54,377 nucleotides of DNA from Flavobacteriales bacterium (GTDB lineage: Bacteria; Bacteroidota; Bacteroidia; Flavobacteriales_D; Sanyastnellaceae). The first letter of the stretch is position 1. The number at the start of each line of letters is the position of its first letter. Below, one piece after another: positions 35,153 to 43,097 of the stretch. Both the position numbers and the translations under genes were made by a program. The notes below the pieces were generated by a model, which was given only the letters and a program-made list of their open reading frames with translations, was not told where the DNA came from and did no database searches. The DNA is taken from assembly GCA_015665315.1 (NCBI GenBank), contig JADFAK010000081.1, positions 1 to 54,377 of the forward strand, in the 5' to 3' direction.

Positions 35153-35276
35153 GCGAACTTTTATTGAATCCCGTCTATTTACAGAGCAAGACCAGATGCC
35201 GTTCAACCCTCCTCACGTTTCAATCCGAAACAAGAATTCTTAAATGGAAAATTGTCTGTGCTAATTAAAGGGCAGA

Positions 35277-36122
35277 TCAGTCTTCAGGCCCAAAATAGTC
35301 GACCAGTCCGTCGATTGGTCGCTGCTCTATCCGACCCAATTTCGCTCCAAACTCCTCAGCGGCCTGCTTTAGTTCTCGTTCGAAATAATGTGCAATCGAA
35401 CCTGTAAAGTGGACTGGATATTCCCACCATTTGGCGTAGCATGAAACATGGATTTCTAGAAAATCGGTAAAGCTCTTGACCAATAAGCTTCTCGTATATT
35501 CTTCATCTCGATAGGCCTCGAGGAAAACACATAGGGACGATAAATACACATTTACATTCTCGTCTTGATATACTTTTTGGATCACGCCATCTTTATCGAG
35601 CTTGGAAAATTGATCAAACTCGGCCAACATATGTTCTGGCATTTTCTTGTAGAAGAAATCCCTCAATAGTTGCTTTCCAATATAACTTCCACTTCCCTCA
35701 TCGCCCAAGATATGCCCAAGTGCCGGAATCTCTTCACTCACATTTTCGCCGTCGAAGAAACATGAGTTGCTACCTGTTCCCAAAATGCAAGCAATTCCAG
35801 GAACCCCATAACATGTCGCGAAAGCCGAACCATCTAAATCATGACGAACTTCCACATTTGCGTTCACGAAAACCCGTTTCAAGCCATCAGCAACAACTTT
35901 TTTGAGCACATCGGTGCTCGCACCGGCGCCAAAAAAGTAGACCTCAGTCACGTCGTTTGCTCGTCTGTCGATATGTTCAATCGAACTCAATGTATCGAAG
36001 ATAAAATCTGCCGAATGAAAATAGGGGTTCAACCCCATGGTATGAAAATCCTCTCGCTTTCCATCTGGAGAAACAAAGGCCCAATCGGCCTTCGTACTGC
36101 CACTATCCGCAATAGCTATCAT
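35277..36122 (-). CDS. BadF/BadG-type sugar kinase (GlcNAc kinase-like), copy 2
   Basis: A 281-residue ASKHA-fold kinase, paralogue of the protein at 21872. Motifs are IADSGSTKADW (4-14), FGAGAS, ACILGTGSNSC and GDEGSGSYIG. It overlaps gap by 4 bp and follows pfkA-gap, so it belongs to a three-gene glycolytic operon. This setting argues for phosphorylation of a glycolytic hexose such as glucose, although the family name is N-acetylglucosamine kinase. The residues that would separate GlcNAc from glucose binding cannot be judged here. Its stop lies 154 bp before the NUDIX-regulator start. Confidence 0.85.
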   Translation of the reverse strand: MIAIADSGSTKADWAFVSPDGKREDFHTMGLNPYFHSADFIFDTLSSIEHIDRRANDVTEVYFFGAGASTDVLKKVVADGLKRVFVNANVEVRHDLDGSAFATCYGVPGIACILGTGSNSCFFDGENVSEEIPALGHILGDEGSGSYIGKQLLRDFFYKKMPEHMLAEFDQFSKLDKDGVIQKVYQDENVNVYLSSLCVFLEAYRDEEYTRSLLVKSFTDFLEIHVSCYAKWWEYPVHFTGSIAHYFERELKQAAEEFGAKLGRIEQRPIDGLVDYFGPED

Positions 36123-37108
36123 TTTGCTTTTAATAATTTAACTAGGTCAGCCAATCTAGCGGCATATCCAGCTTCGTTGTCATACCAGCCAAACACTTTT
36201 ACCATCTTTCCAGTGGCCTTTGTCATTCCGCTGTCGAAAATACAAGAATGCGTGTTACCAACAATATCAATCGACACCAATGGCAGATCAGAATACTCAA
36301 GAATTCCTTTCATATGTCCGTCGGCAGCAGCTTTCATCGCAGCATTGACCTCTTCGGTGGTCACTTCACGACTCAAGTTGACCACCAAGTCGGTCACCGA
36401 CCCGGCAGGAATGGGCACGCGCACCGCCACGCCATCCAACTTGCCTTCAAGATGTGGCAAGACTTTCGCCACTGCTGAGGCGGCACCTGTAGTTGTTGGT
36501 ATGATCGAAACTGCTGCAGCTCTTGCCCGACGTAAATCGCTGTGTGGAGAATCTTGGAGTCGCTGATCGCCCGTATACGCGTGAATCGTGGTAATATACC
36601 CTTGCTCGATACCAAATGCTTCATCCAAGACCTTCACCATCGGAGCCAAACAATTTGTTGTACATGAGGCATTCGACACAATTGTAGGCGCGCTGTCAAG
36701 CACATGATCATTGACACCCAAAACGACGAAGGGTATATCTCCTTTTGCAGGCGCCGAAATAACGACTCCCTTTGCTCCTGCAACAAGATGATCCGAAGCA
36801 GTTTCTTTAGTACGAAATCGCCCAGTGCATTCGAGCACCACATCCACATTTAGCTCCTTCCAAGGCAGTTTGACAGGATCGCGTTCACTCAACATCTTTG
36901 TTCGCCTGCCATTCACTTCCATCCAATCTTCGCCGGTGCTTATCTGCGCATCAAATCGTCCTTGACTGCTGTCAAAACCGAACAAGTGAGCCAGCGTAAC
37001 ATTGTCGCCTAGATCGTTGATCCCTACCACTTCGACATCAGACATATTTGCCAAATGGCGCATTGTCATCCTCCCTATTCTACCAAATCCATTGATTGCT
37101 ACGCGCAT
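36119..37108 (-). CDS. gap: Glyceraldehyde-3-phosphate dehydrogenase, type I
   Basis: A 329-residue NAD-dependent GAPDH of glycolysis. NAD-binding GFGRIGR is at residues 7-13, with an Asp in NDL (31-33) as in NAD-specific forms. The catalytic Cys149 lies in SNASCTTNCLAP, and the partner His lies in TTIHAYTGDQ. The C-terminal WYDNEAGYAARL motif is intact. It overlaps the downstream kinase gene by 4 bp and lies 11 bp after pfkA, so the three are co-transcribed. Bacteroidota commonly carry more than one gap gene; which this is cannot be told. Confidence 0.96.
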   Translation of the reverse strand: MRVAINGFGRIGRMTMRHLANMSDVEVVGINDLGDNVTLAHLFGFDSSQGRFDAQISTGEDWMEVNGRRTKMLSERDPVKLPWKELNVDVVLECTGRFRTKETASDHLVAGAKGVVISAPAKGDIPFVVLGVNDHVLDSAPTIVSNASCTTNCLAPMVKVLDEAFGIEQGYITTIHAYTGDQRLQDSPHSDLRRARAAAVSIIPTTTGAASAVAKVLPHLEGKLDGVAVRVPIPAGSVTDLVVNLSREVTTEEVNAAMKAAADGHMKGILEYSDLPLVSIDIVGNTHSCIFDSGMTKATGKMVKVFGWYDNEAGYAARLADLVKLLKAK

Positions 37109-37119
37109 GATGTTCTTCT

Positions 37120-38097
37120 TTAAATTGATATGATTTTTGATATTCTAAATTCGTCTTTGGATGGTCGCACAGGAGTAGAAATCACCTCCAGAAGCGGAGT
37201 ATACACAATTTGATCGTGCACAACCCCCACCATCTCATTGCTTCTGCCTTCCATCAGTCCCTCAACGGATGCCACGCCCATTCTACTCGCTAATACCCGG
37301 TCACACGTTGTTGGCGAACCGCCGCGTTGAATGTGCCCCAAAACAGTAACACGTGTTTCAAGATGCGGTAAATGTGTATTGACTTTTTCGGCCACTTTCA
37401 TCGCTCCGCCATTGGCATCTCCTTCGGCGACTATGACGATACTACTCGTTTTGCCTTGTGCTCCATTGCGCTCCAACAAAGCTACAAGATCATCAATGCT
37501 AATATCCTCTTCCGGTAAAAGTATGGCTATAGCCCCCGTGGCTATTCCTGCTTTAAGGGCAATAAATCCACTATCTCGCCCCATTACCTCTATAAAAAAG
37601 AGTCGGTTGTGAGAGGTTGCCGTGTCGCGAATTTTATCGACTGCCTCGACCACCGTGTTTGTCGCCGTATCAAATCCAACCGTATAATCGCTGCCGAATA
37701 AATCATTGTCGATGGTTCCAGGTATACCCAGCATCGCAATTCCATGCTCCTTGTTGAGCTTTTCCGCTCCCGCAAACGACCCGTTACCACCGATAATCAC
37801 GAGAGAATCTATGCCGTGCTTTTTAAGATTCTGGAAGGCTTTCGTGCGACCTTCGGCCGTTCTGAATTCCTCACATCGAGAGGATTGTAGAATTGTACCT
37901 CCTCTATTAATGATCTTATTCACGTCGCGCATTCCTAGCTCGCTAATCTCCCCATCGATCATCCCAGCATATCCACGATGGATCCCACTGCATGCAATTC
38001 CAAAATGATGACAAGATCGGACCACAGCGCGCACTGCTGCATTCATCCCTGGGGAATCCCCTCCTGAAGTTAGCACCCCAATTTTTTGGACTTTCAA
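37120..38097 (-). CDS. pfkA: 6-phosphofructokinase
   Basis: A 325-residue ATP-type phosphofructokinase. TSGGDSPGMNAAVRAVVR is at 10-27, the substrate/catalytic loop is IPGTIDNDL (catalytic Asp in TIDND), and the fructose-6-phosphate region is FIEVMGRDSG. The second metal/ATP loop, GGDGS in most family members, reads GGNGSFAGA here, that is Asn for the Mg-coordinating Asp, with Gly next to it as in ATP-dependent rather than PPi-dependent forms. The start is TTG at 38097, directly before MKVQKIGVLTSGG; no ATG is available. It is the first gene of the pfkA-gap-kinase operon and is divergent from the M48 peptidase gene. Confidence 0.94.
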   Translation of the reverse strand: MKVQKIGVLTSGGDSPGMNAAVRAVVRSCHHFGIACSGIHRGYAGMIDGEISELGMRDVNKIINRGGTILQSSRCEEFRTAEGRTKAFQNLKKHGIDSLVIIGGNGSFAGAEKLNKEHGIAMLGIPGTIDNDLFGSDYTVGFDTATNTVVEAVDKIRDTATSHNRLFFIEVMGRDSGFIALKAGIATGAIAILLPEEDISIDDLVALLERNGAQGKTSSIVIVAEGDANGGAMKVAEKVNTHLPHLETRVTVLGHIQRGGSPTTCDRVLASRMGVASVEGLMEGRSNEMVGVVHDQIVYTPLLEVISTPVRPSKDEFRISKIISI

Positions 38098-38190
38098 TTC
38101 ACTCGTTGTTTAGACAGACAAACGAATAGGGTTCGTCTCAGCCACGAAACTAATTAAAAACCGCTGGAAATTGAAAGAGATGGTGGCAAC

Positions 38191-38225
38191 TGTGACAAAT
38201 AACATGTTCTTCCGTCACAATGTGA
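38191..38225. promoter_or_regulatory. Dyad in the pfkA / M48 divergent promoter region
   Basis: TGTGAC (38191-38196) and GTCACA (38214-38219) form a 6-bp inverted repeat 17 bp apart. TCACA-A-TGTGA (38215-38225) forms a second, overlapping perfect palindrome. The half-sites resemble CRP-family targets. Confidence 0.45.
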
Positions 38226-38271
38226 TAAAAGGCAATCGACTGTCCTCTTTAGATGGTATATTATTTGCTCT

Positions 38272-38279
38272 TATATTTG
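38272..38279 (+). promoter_or_regulatory. -7 box before the M48 peptidase gene
   Basis: TATATTTG matches TAnnTTTG fully and lies 30 bp before the ATG at 38310. No TTG is found at the expected -33 distance. Confidence 0.5.
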
Positions 38280-38309
38280 CAGACCCATTGACTTGAAACA
38301 ATTCATCAA

Positions 38310-39128
38310 ATGAAAAAGTACGTAATCCTTCTCTTTATCTCCATTATGGTCATCGCTTGCTCGAAAGTGCCTATTACGGGCCGCCGACAAGTGAATCTTC
38401 TCCCTGAATCAGATATGATTTCTATGAGTCTGACCGCGTACAGTGATTTTCTAGGTCAAAGCACGGTAGTTCCGGAGAGCAATGATGATGCAGCTATGGT
38501 TAAGCGACTGGGCGCAAATATCAAAGTAGCCGTGGAGCAATTTCTGGCGAAAGAAGGACAGTCTAAGCGTGTTGAAGGCTTTGCTTGGGAGTTCAATTTA
38601 GTAGAAGACCCTACGGTAAACGCTTGGTGCATGCCAGGCGGCAAAGTTGTGATCTACACTGGAATTTTGGAAGTTGCGCAGTCTGAAAAAGGACTGGCAG
38701 CCGTCATGGGACACGAAATTGCCCACGCGATTGCTCGTCACGGTAATGAACGTATGAGCCAACAGTTACTTATGCAAGCCGGTGGTGTCACTTTGGGTGC
38801 GCTTACTCAAGAACAACCTGCGATGGCACAACAACTTTTTGCTTTGTCATACGGATTGGGCTCACAATTGGGATCTTTGGCTTTTTCAAGGAGTCACGAA
38901 ACTGAAGCCGACAAAATGGGACTGATCTTCATGGCCATGGCCGGTTACGATCCACAGGAAGCTCCTAAGTTTTGGGAACGTATGTCGGCAGGTGGTGGCG
39001 GTGAACCACCAGAATTCCTCTCAACTCACCCCAATCACGACACCCGTATAAGCGATCTCAATGAGTTCATGCCTGAGGCTTTGAAATATTACAACGCCCA
39101 GACAAAGAGCAAGAAGAAAACGAAATAA
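38310..39128 (+). CDS. M48 family metalloprotease lipoprotein
   Basis: A 272-residue lipoprotein (lipobox VIAC, Cys17). The peptidase domain carries the zinc motif HEIAH (135-139, in VMGHEIAHAIARHG) and the third-ligand Glu in SHETEADKMG. The opening KVPITGRRQVNLLP is typical of the Oma1/YcaL-like group of M48 in Bacteroidota. It lacks membrane helices apart from the signal. Likely periplasmic quality control of envelope proteins, on the outer or inner membrane leaflet. It is monocistronic, convergent with the NRDE gene 7 bp away. Confidence 0.93.
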   Translation: MKKYVILLFISIMVIACSKVPITGRRQVNLLPESDMISMSLTAYSDFLGQSTVVPESNDDAAMVKRLGANIKVAVEQFLAKEGQSKRVEGFAWEFNLVEDPTVNAWCMPGGKVVIYTGILEVAQSEKGLAAVMGHEIAHAIARHGNERMSQQLLMQAGGVTLGALTQEQPAMAQQLFALSYGLGSQLGSLAFSRSHETEADKMGLIFMAMAGYDPQEAPKFWERMSAGGGGEPPEFLSTHPNHDTRISDLNEFMPEALKYYNAQTKSKKKTK

Positions 39129-39135
39129 GTCGGTT

Positions 39136-39915
39136 TTAAGCGGGCACACTAAAAGTGAAGTGCACTTGATCCTTCGTCTGATGATTGTACTCGAGCACAT
39201 TCACATTTCCCATTTGGTCTTTTACGATGATGGTGGTTACTCTTGTGGCATAACCCGGCATTCTCACGCACATGGCCGAAAGCATCCGTTCTCGAACCTT
39301 TGAAACACCGGTGCTTGGCAAGAGCTCATCTGGGTATATCTCTTGGTTGCTCATTAGGGACAAGCCCAAATGCATAATCTCCTCAACCGAAGAGCTTTCT
39401 GTTGCCAACTTTTTGAGTGCCAACTTCCCATTACTCACTTTAGGCCAAGAAGAGTCTAAGTCGGCATTGCTCAACCCATGCAAGCCTATAGATTCAAGTA
39501 CCTTGGTTTGATTGTGGTTCGAATGAAAGTTCAAGGAGTCCAATGAACCAAACAGAAAGTTGTAGCCACTGTACTTCGGCCCGATGTTATCCAGCTCTGA
39601 CAGCATTTCTTGCGGATTCCTATCCCCTCTCACCCAGACCAAAGGTAGCTTACCCCTGGACAACCTCTTCCCCGCATCATCAAAATACTTAGGGTCGCGC
39701 ACGTTGGTAACAGCCGCAATTCTTCCTTCATCGTTGATCGCTAACCACGTACCCCCAGCTTGGATGTCTCTTCCCGATAAAATTGGTCGGCCTTCACCAT
39801 GGGGTTGCCACCACGACATCGGCGCAGCATCACGTTCAAGAAACTCGTCGCGATTGGCCAACATGATGAAAGGAAAGTTGGAATTTGGTGAGATGTTATA
39901 GATAATGGTGCACAT
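39136..39915 (-). CDS. NRDE family protein (TANGO2-like)
   Basis: A 259-residue cytoplasmic protein starting MCTIIY with Cys2 in the N-terminal nucleophile position and the name-giving NRDE at 21-24. Other family motifs are SGRDIQAGGTWLAINDEGR and AAVTNVRD. TANGO2 relatives are linked to haem or lipid handling, but the bacterial role is not settled. It is a single gene with its own 237-bp upstream region. The family call is certain, the function is not. Confidence 0.92.
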   Translation of the reverse strand: MCTIIYNISPNSNFPFIMLANRDEFLERDAAPMSWWQPHGEGRPILSGRDIQAGGTWLAINDEGRIAAVTNVRDPKYFDDAGKRLSRGKLPLVWVRGDRNPQEMLSELDNIGPKYSGYNFLFGSLDSLNFHSNHNQTKVLESIGLHGLSNADLDSSWPKVSNGKLALKKLATESSSVEEIMHLGLSLMSNQEIYPDELLPSTGVSKVRERMLSAMCVRMPGYATRVTTIIVKDQMGNVNVLEYNHQTKDQVHFTFSVPA

Positions 39916-40152
39916 GGTTGGCGAAAATACGGAAAGGTTGGGGTGTGGTTGTCACGATTCCGTTCATGCTTATTCGAAATTATTAGTATGTATTTAAAGT
40001 TAATTAAATGTTCTAATTTAGCTGCAAACGGGAGACAACATGATTGTGCGTTAGTTGAACTCGAGGATACACTCGTGGTTAATCTCGAATTATAGGATAT
40101 GAATTGCCAATAGTAAACACGGCCACTAATGACTTCTAAGAACTAAAACAGG

Positions 40153-40851
40153 ATGAAAAAATTAAAAATTCTCGGTATTCTGCTTCTGTTTTCTTTGAGT
40201 GCTCTTTGCCAGAATGAAGCTCCAGTATTGGACTATGGTGGGAAGAAAAACGAATTTTCTCTAGACCTCACCCCTCTTATGGAGCGGATGTCCCCAACAA
40301 CGAATTTTTCATACGCCCCTCAAAACTTATACTACCTTAAATATCGACGACTTTTCAATAATTGGAATATTCGAGCGCAAATAGGTGGGGCATATATTAA
40401 AGAGCCACTTAACCATCGCACAGGTGATTCGATATTAACTCCACTATTTTCAAAGGTAAAAGAGCTGAACATCACTCTTGGATTGGAAAAAATTTCTACG
40501 ATTTGGAATAGGGCTCAGATAAATTACGGTTTCGACCTTCTTTTTAATCAGACCATTCGTGACAACGATGCAAATTTCTCTCAGCAATATTACTATTATG
40601 GCTATGAGAGCAATAATAGATCAATGGGAATTGGACCCGTGCTCGGGGCGAGATTTTGGTTTTGGAACCGAATGTCTCTTGGAATGGAGGCATCTTTTAT
40701 ACTTTCGTTCTTCGAAGAAAGGTCCCGTAATACTTTAATGCGTTACAGCCTTTCTGTGCCCGAAGCAGATCCCGAACCCTTTGAAGTAAAAGAGGGAATT
40801 GAAACCACATTCTATGTGCCGATGCAAATTTGGTTAGGGTTTACTCTGTAA
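40153..40851 (+). CDS. Exported protein, probable outer-membrane beta-barrel
   Basis: A 232-residue protein with a signal peptide (MKKLKILGILLLFSLSALCQ). The mature part has alternating hydrophobic strands (NLYYLKYRRLFNNWNIRAQI, SMGIGPVLGARFWFW) and ends PMQIWLGFTL, as small outer-membrane barrels do. I do not recognise the family. It is bounded by a 237-bp region upstream and faces the APH-like gene. Transcription may start from a weak -7-like box near 40015. No partner gene is evident. Confidence 0.65.
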   Translation: MKKLKILGILLLFSLSALCQNEAPVLDYGGKKNEFSLDLTPLMERMSPTTNFSYAPQNLYYLKYRRLFNNWNIRAQIGGAYIKEPLNHRTGDSILTPLFSKVKELNITLGLEKISTIWNRAQINYGFDLLFNQTIRDNDANFSQQYYYYGYESNNRSMGIGPVLGARFWFWNRMSLGMEASFILSFFEERSRNTLMRYSLSVPEADPEPFEVKEGIETTFYVPMQIWLGFTL

Positions 40852-40929
40852 TAGAAGTTTAATGACTGCTCATAACACAGTTAAATGAGGTAGTCCTCGC
40901 CACAAATCAAGTGAACAATTATGGGAGCT

Positions 40930-41898
40930 TTACAAACTCCTGAGAACCGCATTCACCAGCTTCACACTGTAATCATTTACCTTTTGATGCGCAGGCATCC
41001 ATCCCAACAAAAACCGCGTAAAATCGGCACAGGCGATTGGATACATTCTTGTCCATTCATCTTTCAATTCTTCGAAATTCAGACTGAGTGCTAAAGCTTG
41101 TAAGGCCCCTTCAAGTTCAGAGAAATAGTAGCCGAGTAATTCGTCTTGGTATAATTCACAATCAGGGCCCGACAAGCAGCTTCCCAAGAAATAAGCAACA
41201 TCCTTCATCCCACATCCGCCGCCAACATATTGGAAGTCGACCGCAGCCACGCGTTGACCATCGGGTGAAAAACAGAAATTAGCCAGTTTGGCATCTCCAT
41301 GAACGATCGTTTGGAACTTGCATCGATTTAGCTCTTCATCAATGCGATGTGCTTTCAATTTTAGTTCTGTATGTTCAATTTTTTCAAATTCATCTGGCCT
41401 AGTTTCCAAATGCCAATACGTCCCTACTTCCCACAGTCCAACCGGTTTTCTGGACAGGAATGCAGCATGGAAATTTGCCAGCCATTTCAGGCAAACTTGA
41501 ACTTCGAAAAAAGAGAGTTGGTGTTTTCTGACGGGGAAATTGACATCTAGGTCTTCCAATACAATCCACTGGCTCTCCCCTGCGGAAAACGATCCAATCC
41601 ATTTTGGCACTCGGCAATTTTCATTGCACTGATGATTCCAATTTGCGTACCAATAAGACTCGACTTGGTAAGACTTTACTTTGCGATTGTGAGACATATC
41701 GGTATTCCAGCCTCGTGGATGATCACTTGATTGGTTTGGAGCTATGCATTTAACCACCACCGTTTCAATTTGTGAATCGACCAGTTGATACCGAGAAATC
41801 TTACCATACCCGCTCCATAAAGATTGAATGATCTCTGCTTCATTGCAATCCGATGACTGAGTGACTTTTTGGAGGTAGTTCTTGAATTCTGGGTTCAT
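40930..41898 (-). CDS. Aminoglycoside/choline-kinase-like phosphotransferase (EcKinase-like)
   Basis: A 322-residue cytoplasmic kinase of the protein-kinase-like fold. The N-lobe (1-115) has VVVKCIAP with the nucleotide-binding Lys, and the hinge WIVLEDL. The catalytic loop is HGDAKLANF (200-208), with the metal-binding Asp in VDFQYVGGG (221). The hinge, the HGDAKLAN loop and VDFQ resemble ecdysteroid-kinase/DUF1679 and DUF227 proteins more than resistance APHs. The substrate is unknown, probably a small alcohol. It is a lone gene, convergent with the barrel gene at 40153. Confidence 0.82.
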   Translation of the reverse strand: MNPEFKNYLQKVTQSSDCNEAEIIQSLWSGYGKISRYQLVDSQIETVVVKCIAPNQSSDHPRGWNTDMSHNRKVKSYQVESYWYANWNHQCNENCRVPKWIGSFSAGESQWIVLEDLDVNFPVRKHQLSFFEVQVCLKWLANFHAAFLSRKPVGLWEVGTYWHLETRPDEFEKIEHTELKLKAHRIDEELNRCKFQTIVHGDAKLANFCFSPDGQRVAAVDFQYVGGGCGMKDVAYFLGSCLSGPDCELYQDELLGYYFSELEGALQALALSLNFEELKDEWTRMYPIACADFTRFLLGWMPAHQKVNDYSVKLVNAVLRSL

Positions 41899-42244
41899 AA
41901 AGCAATTTTGACTTGGACTCTTGATCTTTAGAATCTGCGAAGATATTGCTCTCAGCCAATTACAAATCCGGCTGCACTAAAACAATCATTTAAGATGTCC
42001 AAGTTGGCATCGAACTACGGCTTTCATGATCAATTCTCGGCATGTAAGAATTCAAGTTTCGCAACAAATTAATACCCGCAAGTCTGCAAATACAAGCCCA
42101 CACGTGCAAAGTTTTGCCCTGTATAACTTATTAAACTTTAAATTTAGGGTGTGATTTCATGTTGAAGGAAGGTCAATATCACCACTCTTGGACTTCAGGA
42201 AAACTTGAATTGAAAGCACAAAACTTAGACTAAAAACAGCTCTG
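41899..42244. other. 346-bp intergenic region
   Basis: Holds a plausible plus-strand promoter for the next gene (TTG then TAAATTTA, spacing about 22, near 42112-42147) and a 24-residue ATG frame at 42159-42233. I see no strong hairpin, tRNA or repeat here. Confidence 0.4.
42159..42233 (+). CDS. Possible small ORF or leader peptide
   Basis: Encodes 24 residues (MLKEGQYHHSWTSGKLELKA plus NLD) and stops 11 bp before the ATG of the HEIGH-protein gene, downstream of a promoter-like sequence. No conservation can be tested here, and it may be chance. Confidence 0.2.
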   Translation: MLKEGQYHHSWTSGKLELKAQNLD

Positions 42245-43021
42245 ATGGCTTATTCAATTTTGAGGGAACATGTTGAACGTGAAATAGTTGTCGGAGGCTA
42301 TGGTCGTGGCCGTGGATGGAGAGCCCCCAGCTATTTAGGGCCTAGCGGACCCCAGTGGGAGCGAGAAGATTCACGTGGATATTTTCAAACTGAAAGAAAC
42401 GTTCGACTAGTTGATATCGAGTACTACTCTACGGGGGGAACGCGCATCCCTGTGTACCAAATTAGATCTTCAGATCTAGCCCTTATCGACAATACGTTGG
42501 ACTTAGTTCCGCCTGAGCATCTGGCTTGGCTCAAATTGCACAAACGCGAAGGCATCGTGCTAGCCAATGAAGCTGGACGTGGAAGACACGCTCGGTACAC
42601 GGGTGGTCTGAACGCTGGTTATGACAACCGAGCGACCTCATTTATCAATGAAAGGAATGGCCTCATAATCACCTATGGTGCCGTGTGGCAAAACCGCCAT
42701 TTGGGCGTCGTGCCTACGATTTTCCACGAGATAGGTCATGTCCTTACGAGGCGTAGCAGAATTTCTTACAACTACTTCCCCAGCAACAGGGCTGAAAGTT
42801 TAAGCAATACAAGAGTGTCACGAAATGCGGGGAGTTTAGAAGCGCTTTGCAATATCTATATGTTCATGATCTGTTACGGAAGCTACGACTCAGCTGTTTG
42901 CGCATATGGCACTGGAAGCAGCCAAGAAAAGGATGCTATTGCCCGCGAAGGTATCAGAAGTTGTCCGGCATTTACATCCATGCTATCCGAGAACTGGCGC
43001 GAACGATTCAACGAAAGATAA
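42245..43021 (+). CDS. Orphan zinc-metalloprotease-like protein (HEIGH motif)
   Basis: A 258-residue protein without a signal peptide, lipobox or T9SS domain. A zincin motif FHEIGHVLTRR spans 160-170 (HEIGH 161-165), preceded by a beta strand ending VVPTI; the third ligand is likely a Glu further on, in AESL (about 183-186) or SLEALCN (about 196-202). The N-terminal 45 residues are Gly/Arg-rich (GGYGRGRGWRAP, SGPQWERE). I do not recognise a named family. The fold type suggests a peptidase; the cytoplasmic location, low-complexity leader and single-gene context are compatible with a toxin-like or injected effector domain. No immunity or delivery gene is adjacent. Confidence 0.65.
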   Translation: MAYSILREHVEREIVVGGYGRGRGWRAPSYLGPSGPQWEREDSRGYFQTERNVRLVDIEYYSTGGTRIPVYQIRSSDLALIDNTLDLVPPEHLAWLKLHKREGIVLANEAGRGRHARYTGGLNAGYDNRATSFINERNGLIITYGAVWQNRHLGVVPTIFHEIGHVLTRRSRISYNYFPSNRAESLSNTRVSRNAGSLEALCNIYMFMICYGSYDSAVCAYGTGSSQEKDAIAREGIRSCPAFTSMLSENWRERFNER

Positions 43022-43097
43022 GTTATGGAATTTGGAGCGACCAGAACTATTAATAAAAGCTATTTGCACACGCTGTACAGACTAAAGAAGGATACCC

